64,000 nt of DNA from Rhodopirellula baltica SH 1 (GCF_000196115.1 NC_005027.1:6196001-6260000); one strand, 5' to 3'; shown: positions 1 through 4,354, counted from the first letter of the stretch. Numbers and translations: made by a program. Notes: a model not told the origin generated them from the letters alone.

Positions 1-13
1 GATGCAAAAAACG

Positions 14-161
14 CGATCGACGAAGTTGTGACCAGAGGGTTTTACGGTGCTCTACCACTGAGCTACGGCGCTGCAATCTCGCGAATGGCAGTTGCGCCGG
101 TGGGACTCGAACCCACGACACCCGGCTCCTGAAGCATGTACTCCGAATCGGCAGTCGATCG
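14..161 (-). tRNA. Permuted tRNA unit 1, anticodon CAG
   Basis: On the minus strand the order is scaffold leader, tRNA 3' half, linker, tRNA 5' half, scaffold tail, so the tRNA is circularly permuted. The outer helix pairs CGATCGAC with GTCGATCG (8 bp). The 3' half has T arm GTGGG-TTCGAGT-CCCAC and acceptor strand CGGCGC. The 5' half has the matching GCGCCG, a normal D arm and then CCG. Joining CCG to the GC after the leader's ACAT restores a perfect anticodon stem CCGGC/GCCGG around loop TTCAGGA. Anticodon CAG would read Leu CUG, but the variable loop is only five bases, unlike normal tRNA-Leu. Whether it is processed to a working tRNA is unknown. Confidence 0.75.
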
Positions 162-171
162 TGTGCGCTTT

Positions 172-465
172 CTATTTCGTTTTCTTCTTGGTGGTCTTTC
201 CCATTTGTTTCCAAAGGGAACGGCCGTTGTCTCGGTCGAGCCGGACGAGTTGTTGCTGTCGTGTGTCGAAGGCAATCAGGTTTCCCTTGGGACGCTTCGC
301 GTAAACGAACGGCAAGCAAACGGCGATGACTTTGTGCGGTTCGCCGGCTGCGCGAGGCAAGTAGCGAAGTCGAACAAGTTCGTCGATAGGTTGCGAGATG
401 CCAGAGCAGTCCCATAAGTAGGACGGAAGCTCGATGATCTCGCTGAGGATGGTGGGAAAACGCGA
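172..465 (-). pseudogene. Open frame without a start codon, between permuted units 1 and 2
   Basis: A 97-codon frame is open from a TAG inside the tail of permuted unit 2 to a TAG at 172-174. It encodes a protein-like sequence (SEIIELPSYLWDCSGI, later VIAVCLPFVYAKRPKGN, ending KQMGKTTKKKTK). No ATG or GTG lies in its first 60%; the first possible start is a TTG at 360. The upstream end abuts unit 2, so the gene may have lost its 5' part when that unit was inserted. I do not recognise the family. The lysine-rich C-terminus suggests nucleic-acid binding, which is inference only. It may equally be expressed from the TTG as about 62 residues. Confidence 0.4.
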
Positions 466-594
466 CTAACGAAGTGGTTGATCAGAGAAAATGTTCTGCC
501 AATTAAACTACGAGCGAACCGAAGCTTGCTCGGTGGGAATCGAACCCACACCTTTCGATTAAGAGTCGATGTACTCCGATGCGGCAGTTAGTCG
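463..594 (-). tRNA. Permuted tRNA unit 2, tRNA-Lys-like, anticodon CTT
   Basis: The outer helix pairs CGACTAAC with GTTAGTCG. The 3' half follows the leader's ACAT: CGA, loop CTCTTAA, TCGAA, then T arm GTGGG-TTCGATT-CCCAC and CGAGC. The 5' half has GCTCG, D arm GTTT...GAAC, then ATT. Joining TT to CGA gives a perfect stem TTCGA/TCGAA with the classic Lys loop CTCTTAA (anticodon CTT). CGAGC and GCTCG pair within this unit and do not match the neighbouring units. The acceptor end is closed by a C(TTCG)G tetraloop instead of ending in CCA. Confidence 0.8.
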
Positions 595-603
595 TGTACG
601 GTG

Positions 604-738
604 GGCGACGAAGTTTGTGGCCAGAGGTTTTTTCCTGAGCTATCGGCGTTCCTTGTGGATACCGAGCGGGGCTTGAACCCGCGACCTCGTCGCTCTCACG
701 ACGCGCTCTAACCTATGTACTCCGAACCGGCAGTCGCC
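604..738 (-). tRNA. Permuted tRNA unit 3, break in the D-loop
   Basis: The outer helix is GGCGAC/GTCGCC. Here the permutation point lies in the D-loop: the 5' half ends at TAGCTCAG and the 3' half starts AGGTTAGAGC, which together form a standard D arm. The anticodon hairpin is CGTCG-TGAGAG-CGACG, with a six-base loop rather than seven. The T arm is GCGGG-TTCAAGC-CCCGC. Acceptor strands TCGG and CCGA pair inside the unit, and the helix continues to a loop ACAA. The centre of the loop reads GAG, but with a six-base loop the amino acid cannot be assigned safely. Confidence 0.7.
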
Positions 739-762
739 TTGTATTGTTGTTGTGTGTAAAAA

Positions 763-896
763 CGATTGACGAAGTTTGTTAATCAGACAGATTCGATGCT
801 CTACCAACTGAGCTACGAAGCGAACACAAGGTTCACTTCGGTGGGACTCGAACCCACGACACCCGATGTGATGTAGTCCGATTAGGCAGTCAATCG
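763..896 (-). tRNA. Permuted tRNA unit 4
   Basis: The outer helix is CGATTGAC/GTCAATCG. The 3' half has T arm GTGGG-TTCGAGT-CCCAC and acceptor strand CGAAGTGAAC. The 5' half begins GTTCGCTTCG and has a standard D arm (TAGCTCAGTTGGTAGAGC). The two acceptor strands make a 10-bp helix capped by CTTGT, entirely inside this unit. In the scaffold, inner helix GAG/CTC of other units is replaced by GAC/GTC, a compensatory change. The exact join in the anticodon arm (TCGA... with ...TCGG) is ambiguous, so the anticodon is not called. Confidence 0.7.
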
Positions 897-904
897 TGTA
901 TTGG

Positions 905-1035
905 TGGCGACGAAGTTCTGGACCAGAGGTTTCTGTCTGAGCTACCACTTGCTTTCGCAGCGGACGGGAATCGAACCCGCGACCTCGTCACTCGCGTGAC
1001 GCGCTCTCCCATGTACTCCGAACCGGCAGTCGCCA
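905..1035 (-). tRNA. Permuted tRNA unit 5, break in the D-loop
   Basis: The outer helix is TGGCGAC/GTCGCCA. The 5' half ends TAGCTCAG and the 3' half starts GGGAGAGC, so the break is in the D-loop as in unit 3. The anticodon hairpin CGTCA-CGCGAG-TGACG again has a six-base loop. The T arm is GCGGG-TTCGATT-CCCGT. Acceptor strands CCGCT and AGTGG pair, then a bulged A and a C(GAAA)G-type GNRA tetraloop close the end. Amino acid identity is not assignable. Confidence 0.7.
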
Positions 1036-1060
1036 TGTGTTGTTGTTAGCGGGATCAAAA

Positions 1061-1204
1061 ACGACTGACGAAGTTTTGACCAGAGAATCTATCCTGCGTG
1101 TCTTCCAATTCCACCACAACGATCTTGCGATCGCTGGCGGGACTCGAACCCGCAAGGCTTGTAGGCCACAGAAGCCCATGTACTCCAAATCGGCAGTCAG
1201 TCGT
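1061..1204 (-). tRNA. Permuted tRNA unit 6, tRNA-Leu-like
   Basis: The outer helix is ACGACTGAC/GTCAGTCGT (9 bp). The 5' half has the leucine-type D region TGGTGGAATTGG followed by GACACGC. The 3' half has a class II variable arm and T arm GCGGG-TTCGAGT-CCCGC. Acceptor strands CAGCGATC and GATCGTTG pair over 8 bp and are joined only by a GCAA tetraloop. The anticodon stem is CAGGA/TTCTG; the loop sequence depends on the exact splice point, so the anticodon is not called. Confidence 0.75.
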
Positions 1205-1214
1205 GTTTTGTAAA

Positions 1215-1338
1215 TGGCGACGAGGTAATGACTCAGATCACTAACGCATAGGAATCGAACCTACCGATCGTGTTGCCACGATCCCCAGACTCACTGGACG
1301 CAATCATTGGTGGATGGATTCCAAGCCGGCAGTCGCCA
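1215..1338 (-). tRNA. Scaffold unit 7 with a tRNA-like insert in normal order
   Basis: The leader and tail match the other units and the outer helix is TGGCGAC/GTCGCCA. The insert is not permuted: a short D arm CCAG-TGAGT-CTGG comes first, then an anticodon-like hairpin GATCG...CGATC, then T arm GTAGG-TTCGATT-CCTAT. The insert's ends (CACCAA... and ...TTAGTG) can pair imperfectly, so the tRNA fold seems to be attached through its acceptor stem. The anticodon is uncertain and a working tRNA is doubtful. Confidence 0.5.
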
Positions 1339-1350
1339 TGTTTTGTAAAA

Positions 1351-1528
1351 GTCCAACGAAGTTGTTTGCCGAGAAAACCGCTCTTATCGACAGCAATGCC
1401 GTCGACAGTGGGCGCACGACGACGATCCTCATGGAGATTCATCGACGCTCACGCTGCTTCCGGTCGCCCGGAAGCTCGATACCTTAGGGTCCTCATAGTT
1501 AGGATGTATTCCCAGCAGGCAGTTGAAC
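1351..1528 (-). ncRNA. Scaffold unit 8 with a larger structured insert
   Basis: The outer helix GTTCAAC/GTTGGAC (one G-U pair), leader and tail (TTCTCGGC...ACTTCG) define a unit like the others. The inner pair GAA/TTC agrees with the scaffold fold. The insert is about 125 nt, longer than a tRNA, and includes a strong hairpin CTTCCGG-GCGA-CCGGAAG with a GNRA loop and a T-loop-like TATCGAG. I cannot fit a full cloverleaf in either order. It may be a decayed class II tRNA or a different RNA carried in the same scaffold. Confidence 0.45.
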
Positions 1529-1538
1529 TTTGTGTTGT

Positions 1539-1611
1539 GATCGACCAGCGAAGGTTTTGAATCAGACGGTTCTTTAGCAAAGATGTATTCCGATTCGTCA
1601 GTTGGTCGATC
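1539..1611 (-). ncRNA. Empty scaffold unit 9
   Basis: The outer helix GATCGACCA/TGGTCGATC (9 bp), leader (ACTG...TCGG, AATACAT) and tail (CCGTCTGATT, CCTTCG) match the permuted units. In place of a tRNA there is only a small hairpin CTTT-GCT-AAAG. It lies directly downstream of tRNA-Cys on the transcribed strand. This shows the scaffold can exist without its tRNA cargo. Confidence 0.6.
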
Positions 1612-1614
1612 AAG

Positions 1615-1685
1615 AAACGCTGGTGGGAGTCGAACCCACTTAAACCGGGTTGCAGCCGGCCGCCTAGCCATCTGGCTCCAGCGTT
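1615..1685 (-). tRNA. tRNA-Cys (GCA)
   Basis: Normal-order cloverleaf. Acceptor AACGCTG/CAGCGTT, D arm GCC...GGC, anticodon stem GCCGG/CCGGT around CTGCAAC (anticodon GCA), and T arm GTGGG-TTCGACT-CCCAC. Position 8 is G rather than the usual U. Confidence 0.8.
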
Positions 1686-1687
1686 TT

Positions 1688-1761
1688 GTTGCTCGCGGGG
1701 TTGCCACGAGCGAGTTTCGTTCAGTCGTCGTCCCTAAAAGTAGTCGTCGCGATTGACGCCA
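1688..1761. other. Spacer between tRNA-Cys and the SEC-C gene
   Basis: No tRNA or scaffold element is visible. A hairpin GCTCG...CGAGC at about 1691-1712 follows the SEC-C gene on the minus strand and could act in transcript processing or termination; there is no clear U tract. Confidence 0.3.
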
Positions 1762-1926
1762 TCACAGACGCCCCGATCGTAGGCAACAACGTTTGAACCG
1801 CTGACCGCTGCCGCATGGGCACAGGTCGTTTCGGCCGAGTTTCTCCTCGAGTTGCTTGCCTTGGATGATTCGGACTCCGCGTTTGACTTTCGTTTCTGAC
1901 GGGTAGCCCTTACGACGTTTGCTCAT
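1762..1926 (-). CDS. Small SEC-C motif zinc-binding protein
   Basis: A 54-residue protein starting ATG at 1926, too short for usual ORF cut-offs. It has a basic N-terminus ([17 protein letters not shown]) and ends in a SEC-C motif, [19 protein letters not shown], with the Cys-x-Cys...Cys-Cys zinc ligands. In SecA and other proteins this motif binds one zinc ion and contacts ribosomes or partner proteins (known family). Here the motif is almost the whole protein. It lies inside the tRNA array between empty scaffold unit 10 and tRNA-Cys. A link to RNA or ribosome binding is inference. No strong ribosome-binding site is visible. Confidence 0.75.
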   Translation of the reverse strand: MSKRRKGYPSETKVKRGVRIIQGKQLEEKLGRNDLCPCGSGQRFKRCCLRSGRL

Positions 1927-2023
1927 CGGCTCGAAAGCAGAGGTCTTCGTCGCGGAAGTGTTGGTGTTCGTATCGCATCGTTCTGCTCCGGTTTGAGTGT
2001 GAAAGTGTTGATGTGGGTAAAGA

Positions 2024-2092
2024 CCGATCGGCGAAGGTACAACTCAGAGGGTTCACATTTTCAAGATGTAATCCGAGTCTGCAGTCGATCAG
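2024..2092 (-). ncRNA. Empty scaffold unit 10
   Basis: The leader (ACTGCAGACTCGGA, TTACAT) and tail (CCCTCTGAG, CCTTCG) match the scaffold. The outer helix CTGATCGAC/GCCGATCGG pairs with one G-U and one mismatch. The cargo position holds only a hairpin ACAT-CTTGAAA-ATGT. It lies directly downstream of tRNA-Arg(GCG) on the transcribed strand, as unit 9 lies downstream of tRNA-Cys. Confidence 0.55.
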
Positions 2093-2096
2093 TCAG

Positions 2097-2169
2097 TGCT
2101 CTCGCCAGGAATCGAACCTGGTCTACGACCTTCGCAAAGTCGCGTGCTATTCCGGCACACTCCGAGAAC
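2097..2169 (-). tRNA. tRNA-Arg (GCG)
   Basis: Acceptor GTTCTCG/CGAGAGC, anticodon stem CGACT/GGTCG with loop TTGCGAA (anticodon GCG), T arm CCAGG-TTCGATT-CCTGG. GCG is unusual in bacteria, which normally read CGU/CGC with an A34-to-inosine tRNA-Arg(ACG). Confidence 0.8.
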
Positions 2170-2177
2170 ATTTTGAG

Positions 2178-2249
2178 TAACCCGCCCAGGAATCGAACCT
2201 GGTCCGACAGTTTCGAAGACTGTCATGCTATCCAGCACACCCGCGAGTC
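2178..2249 (-). tRNA. tRNA-Arg (TCG)
   Basis: Acceptor GACTCGC/GCGGGTT, anticodon stem ACAGT/ACTGT with loop CTTCGAA (anticodon TCG), T arm CCAGG-TTCGATT-CCTGG. Confidence 0.85.
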
Positions 2250-2281
2250 ATTTGATTGGTTTGTTCATTCATAGTCACAAG

Positions 2282-2355
2282 AGCCGACGACTGGGTTCGC
2301 ACCAGCATGGGTCGCTTTACAAGAGCGGTGCCTTTCTGCATCGAGCCACGTCGGC
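2282..2355 (-). tRNA. tRNA-Thr (TGT)
   Basis: Acceptor GCCGACG/CGTCGGC, anticodon arm with loop CTTGTAA (anticodon TGT). The T-loop is TGCGAAC rather than the usual TTC start, and the D-loop lacks the GG pair. Confidence 0.8.
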
Positions 2356-2372
2356 TTGAGTTGTCGCATCAG

Positions 2373-2444
2373 TAGCCCGACCAGGAATCGAACCCGGAAC
2401 TTCTGGTTAGAAGCCAGAGATGATGTCCGTTTCACCATCGAGCC
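2373..2444 (-). tRNA. tRNA-Arg (TCT)
   Basis: Acceptor GGCTCGA/TCGGGCT, anticodon stem TCTGG/CCAGA with loop CTTCTAA (anticodon TCT), T-loop TTCGATT. Confidence 0.85.
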
Positions 2445-2456
2445 ATTACAAACAAG

Positions 2457-2542
2457 CGGAAGGCGAGGGAGTCGAACCCTCATCACCCGAAGTTGGCACG
2501 CGTTAGCAGTGCGGCCCGGCAAACCGTATCCGGCTGCCTTCC
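2457..2542 (-). tRNA. tRNA-Ser (GCT)
   Basis: Acceptor GGAAGGC/GCCTTCC, discriminator G, anticodon loop CTGCTAA (anticodon GCT), long variable arm as expected for serine, T arm GAGGG-TTCGACT-CCCTC. Confidence 0.9.
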
Positions 2543-2556
2543 GTAAACTATCTCAG

Positions 2557-2628
2557 TGGACCAGAAGGGAATCGAACCCTTCCACCGACTTTGCAAGAGT
2601 CAGTCGCCGCCTTGGAACATGCCAGCCC
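2557..2628 (-). tRNA. tRNA-Ala (TGC), copy 1
   Basis: Acceptor GGGCTGG/CTGGTCC with the G3-U70 pair that marks alanine, anticodon stem TGACT/AGTCG with loop CTTGCAA (anticodon TGC). The D arm is weak (GTT/GAC). Confidence 0.8.
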
Positions 2629-2643
2629 ATTTGTTTTCATCAG

Positions 2644-2714
2644 AGGTCCGTCCGGGAATTGAACCCGGTCTTCGTCCATACCACAGACGCGTGCTGCCGC
2701 AACACTTACAGACC
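2644..2714 (-). tRNA. tRNA-Thr (GGT)
   Basis: Acceptor GGTCTGT/ACGGACC, anticodon stem CGTCT/GGACG with loop GTGGTAT (anticodon GGT), T arm CCGGG-TTCAATT-CCCGG. Confidence 0.85.
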
Positions 2715-2725
2715 GTTTGCTTCAG

Positions 2726-2798
2726 TGATCACGGATGGAATCGAACCATCGGTCTCCTGCTTGTCACACAGGCGTCTTAGCCGCTGGACCACGCGATC
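2726..2798 (-). tRNA. tRNA-Val (GAC)
   Basis: Acceptor GATCGCG/CGTGATC, anticodon stem CCTGT/GCAGG with loop GTGACAA (anticodon GAC), T arm GATGG-TTCGATT-CCATC. Confidence 0.85.
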
Positions 2799-2808
2799 GT
2801 TTTGTGAG

Positions 2809-2884
2809 TAGTCGAGACAGGAGTCGAACCTGCAAAATCACAAGCCTCTCATGCTTGCCGCTTTGCCTGTTTGCGTACTCGACC
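2809..2884 (-). tRNA. tRNA-Leu (GAG)
   Basis: Acceptor GGTCGAG/CTCGACT, anticodon stem CAAGC/GCTTG with loop ATGAGAG (anticodon GAG). The variable region is only about seven bases, short for leucine. Confidence 0.8.
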
Positions 2885-2893
2885 ATCGGAAGT

Positions 2894-2960
2894 AGCGGAT
2901 CCGGGGGTCGCACCCGACGTGCCTGGCATATGAAACCTGGCTAGGCACTGGCCCATCCGC
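2894..2960 (-). tRNA. tRNA (CAT), short D-loop, copy 1
   Basis: A 67-nt tRNA with acceptor GCGGAT/ATCCGC, mini D arm GGC-CAGT-GCC, loop TTCATAT (anticodon CAT) and T-loop TGCGACC. It is a close relative of the next gene. One of the two may be elongator Met and the other Ile (modified CAT); I cannot tell which. Confidence 0.75.
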
Positions 2961-2979
2961 GTTGTTGTCGCATTGAAGT

Positions 2980-3045
2980 AGCGGGTTCGGGGGTCGCACC
3001 CGACGGTCCAGGCTTATGAGGCCCGGATGAGCCTGGCTCACCCGC
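2980..3045 (-). tRNA. tRNA (CAT), short D-loop, copy 2
   Basis: A 66-nt tRNA with acceptor GCGGGT/ACCCGC, mini D arm GAGC-CAG-GCTC, anticodon stem CGGGC/GCCTG with loop CTCATAA (anticodon CAT) and T-loop TGCGACC. Met or Ile2; neither has initiator features. Confidence 0.75.
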
Positions 3046-3057
3046 ATCGTTGAAAAG

Positions 3058-3141
3058 TAGCCAAGGCGAGAGTTGAACTCGCACGCCGCTGTGGGCACGA
3101 CATTCTGAGTGTCGCGTGTCTACCAGTTCCACCACTTGGCT
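3058..3141 (-). tRNA. tRNA-Leu (CAG)
   Basis: Acceptor AGCCAAG/CTTGGCT, TGGTGGAACTGG leucine D region, anticodon stem CGACA/TGTCG with loop CTCAGAA (anticodon CAG), long variable arm. Confidence 0.9.
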
Positions 3142-3154
3142 GTTTGGATCGAAG

Positions 3155-3228
3155 TACTGCGGGAGGGAGTCGAACCCTCAAACACGAACGTTTGAAATTC
3201 GCCGCTTTGCCGGTTTGCGTACCACAGC
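3155..3228 (-). tRNA. tRNA-Leu (CAA)
   Basis: Acceptor GCTGTGG/CCGCAGT, anticodon stem CGAAT/GTTCG with loop TTCAAAC (anticodon CAA). Its D region (TACGCAAAC) and short variable loop resemble tRNA-Leu(GAG) upstream, suggesting a local duplication. Confidence 0.8.
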
Positions 3229-3240
3229 TTGTTGATTGAG

Positions 3241-3312
3241 TACTGAGGGCGGGAGTCGAACCCGCAAGCACTTGTTCCTAAGACAAGCGGCTCGCCGTTG
3301 GCCTACCTCAGC
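3241..3312 (-). tRNA. tRNA-Leu (TAG)
   Basis: Acceptor GCTGAGG/CCTCAGT, anticodon stem CTTGT/ACAAG with loop CTTAGGA (anticodon TAG), T arm GCGGG-TTCGACT-CCCGC. Confidence 0.85.
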
Positions 3313-3317
3313 GTGAG

Positions 3318-3388
3318 TGGAGCACCGGGGAATCGAACCCCGATTTTCTGCGTGCAAAACAGATGTCTTCCCGTTGGACGAGCGCCCC
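3318..3388 (-). tRNA. tRNA-Ala (TGC), copy 2
   Basis: Acceptor GGGGCGC/GTGCTCC with G3-U70, anticodon stem TCTGT/GCAGA with loop TTTGCAC (anticodon TGC), T arm CGGGG-TTCGATT-CCCCG. Confidence 0.85.
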
Positions 3389-3406
3389 ATGTTGTTTTGT
3401 TATCAG

Positions 3407-3480
3407 TGCCCAGAGCAGGAGTCGAACCTGCGAACACTCGGGTTTAAGTCGAGCCGCTCGGCCGGTTGGCGTATCTAAGC
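3407..3480 (-). tRNA. tRNA-Leu (TAA)
   Basis: Acceptor GCTTAGA/TCTGGGC, anticodon arm CTCG...CGAG with loop CTTAAAC (anticodon TAA) and an A-C mismatch closing the loop. The variable loop is short for leucine. Confidence 0.75.
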
Positions 3481-3499
3481 GTTGATCGCTGGTGCCGCT

Positions 3500-3529
3500 G
3501 GGAAGGACGCGACCGACCGCGTCCTTCCC
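3500..3529. terminator. Perfect 12-bp hairpin after the embedded array ORF
   Basis: GGGAAGGACGCG and CGCGTCCTTCCC are perfect inverted repeats around six bases. The hairpin lies 15 bases past the stop of the ORF at 3545-3814 on the minus strand. No U run follows, so it may be a processing site or transcript stabiliser rather than a simple terminator. Confidence 0.45.
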
Positions 3530-3544
3530 TTGGCTGCCAACGTG

Positions 3545-3814
3545 TTACGCATGCAGGCGCGGCGTGCTATCGCCGGTCGACTTGCGATGGTTCTTGATCG
3601 CCTTGTGCGAATCAGGGAGTTGGTCGCCTTCGATGATCACGTCACCGACACATTCGACCACCCAGCCATCGACCCAACCGACGTTGTCGTCTTTCAACCT
3701 CAGGACGCGGCCGATCTTCGCAAACTCTTGCGGGATGTACGATGTCGTTCGCACTGATCCGCCGGCGATGTTGCGTCTCATCGCACATTGCACGTACTTC
3801 ACATTTCTGGACAT
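3545..3814 (-). CDS. Small basic protein of unknown function inside the tRNA array
   Basis: An 89-residue protein starting MSRNVKYVQCAMRR and ending STGDSTPRLHA. A strong ribosome-binding site, AAGGAG, sits seven bases before the ATG, which supports real expression. The middle (EFAKIGRVLRLKDDNVGW then VDGWVVECVGDVI) looks like a small beta-rich fold. The C-terminus is rich in Lys, His and Arg. I do not recognise the family. It sits between tRNA-Leu(TAA) and tRNA-Val(TAC) with a hairpin on each side, as a cargo gene of a mobile tRNA array might. Confidence 0.7.
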   Translation of the reverse strand: MSRNVKYVQCAMRRNIAGGSVRTTSYIPQEFAKIGRVLRLKDDNVGWVDGWVVECVGDVIIEGDQLPDSHKAIKNHRKSTGDSTPRLHA

Positions 3815-3838
3815 CGTCGTTCTCCTTGGTTAATTGCG

Positions 3839-3864
3839 GGCCAGCGTCACCGTGACGCCGGCAG
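3839..3864. repeat. Hairpin upstream of the array ORF
   Basis: GCCGGCGTCA and TGACGCTGGC (minus-strand reading) form a near-perfect hairpin between tRNA-Val(TAC) and the ribosome-binding site of the 3545-3814 ORF. It may separate tRNA processing from the mRNA. Confidence 0.4.
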
Positions 3865-3936
3865 TAGTCCCGGATGGAATCGAACCATCGTTTCCTGCGT
3901 GTAAAACAGGTGTCGTCGCCGTTGGACCACAGGACC
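3865..3936 (-). tRNA. tRNA-Val (TAC)
   Basis: Acceptor GGTCCTG/CGGGACT, anticodon stem CCTGT/GCAGG with loop TTTACAC (anticodon TAC), T arm GATGG-TTCGATT-CCATC. Confidence 0.85.
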
Positions 3937-3955
3937 ATGTTGTCGATCCGAAGAG

Positions 3956-4026
3956 CACGTCCCCAAGGATTTGAACCCTGACTAACTGGTTTGGAATCAG
4001 TAGTGCTACCGTTACACCAGAGACGT
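3956..4026 (-). tRNA. tRNA-Trp (CCA)
   Basis: Acceptor ACGTCTC/GGGACGT, discriminator G, anticodon arm ACTG...CAGT with loop TTCCAAA (anticodon CCA). Confidence 0.8.
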
Positions 4027-4046
4027 GTGAAACTTTTCAAAACAAG

Positions 4047-4131
4047 TGGGAACGCAAGGAATCGCACCTCTCGCCGACTACCACACAATTAAAGGCAGAA
4101 GGGTTACAACCTCCCGTGTGGAAACGCTCCC
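4047..4131 (-). tRNA. tRNA-Tyr (GTA) with a reduced D arm
   Basis: Acceptor GGGAGCG/CGTTCCC, anticodon stem GGAGG/CCTTC with loop TTGTAAC (anticodon GTA), class II variable arm starting GCC and closing GGC. Only about ten bases lie between acceptor and anticodon stem, so no normal D arm can form. The T-loop TGCGATT is also atypical. Confidence 0.7.
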
Positions 4132-4149
4132 AATACTTCATCGAACAAG

Positions 4150-4233
4150 CGGAAGCCGTGGGACTCGAACCCACAACGGTGATTTGCCGCAGCTGTTTTC
4201 AAGACAGTGTCCTCATCCGGCCGGGTGACTTCC
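4150..4233 (-). tRNA. tRNA-Ser (TGA)
   Basis: Acceptor GGAAGTC/GGCTTCC, discriminator G, anticodon stem ACTGT/ACAGC with loop CTTGAAA (anticodon TGA), long variable arm, T arm GTGGG-TTCGAGT-CCCAC. Confidence 0.88.
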
Positions 4234-4254
4234 GTAGTGCGTCATTGAACGCAG

Positions 4255-4329
4255 TGACGTGAGCGGGAATCGAACCCGCGGACTCCTGGATGAAAACCAG
4301 ACGATTCTGCCATCAGAATCTACCACGCC
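4255..4329 (-). tRNA. tRNA-Glu (TTC)
   Basis: Acceptor GGCGTGG/TCACGTC, D arm GATT...AATC, anticodon stem TCTGG/CCAGG with loop TTTTCAT (anticodon TTC). Confidence 0.85.
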
Positions 4330-4354
4330 GTTTGGTTGCTTCGATCGAAGCGAG

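Noticed and set aside
14..161. Permuted (two-piece) tmRNA
   Set aside because: No tag-peptide reading frame or pseudoknots, and the units carry D arms and anticodon arms that tmRNA lacks.
14..1204. Reading the units as ordinary tRNAs split by an intron (5' half of one unit plus 3' half of the next)
   Set aside because: Acceptor strands of neighbouring units do not pair (for example CGCCGA with CGAGCAA), while strands inside each unit do, and outer helices also pair only within units.
14..2092. Hammerhead, twister or group I/II intron in the scaffold
   Set aside because: No CUGANGA/GAAA core, no twister core, and the scaffold is far too short for group I or II introns.
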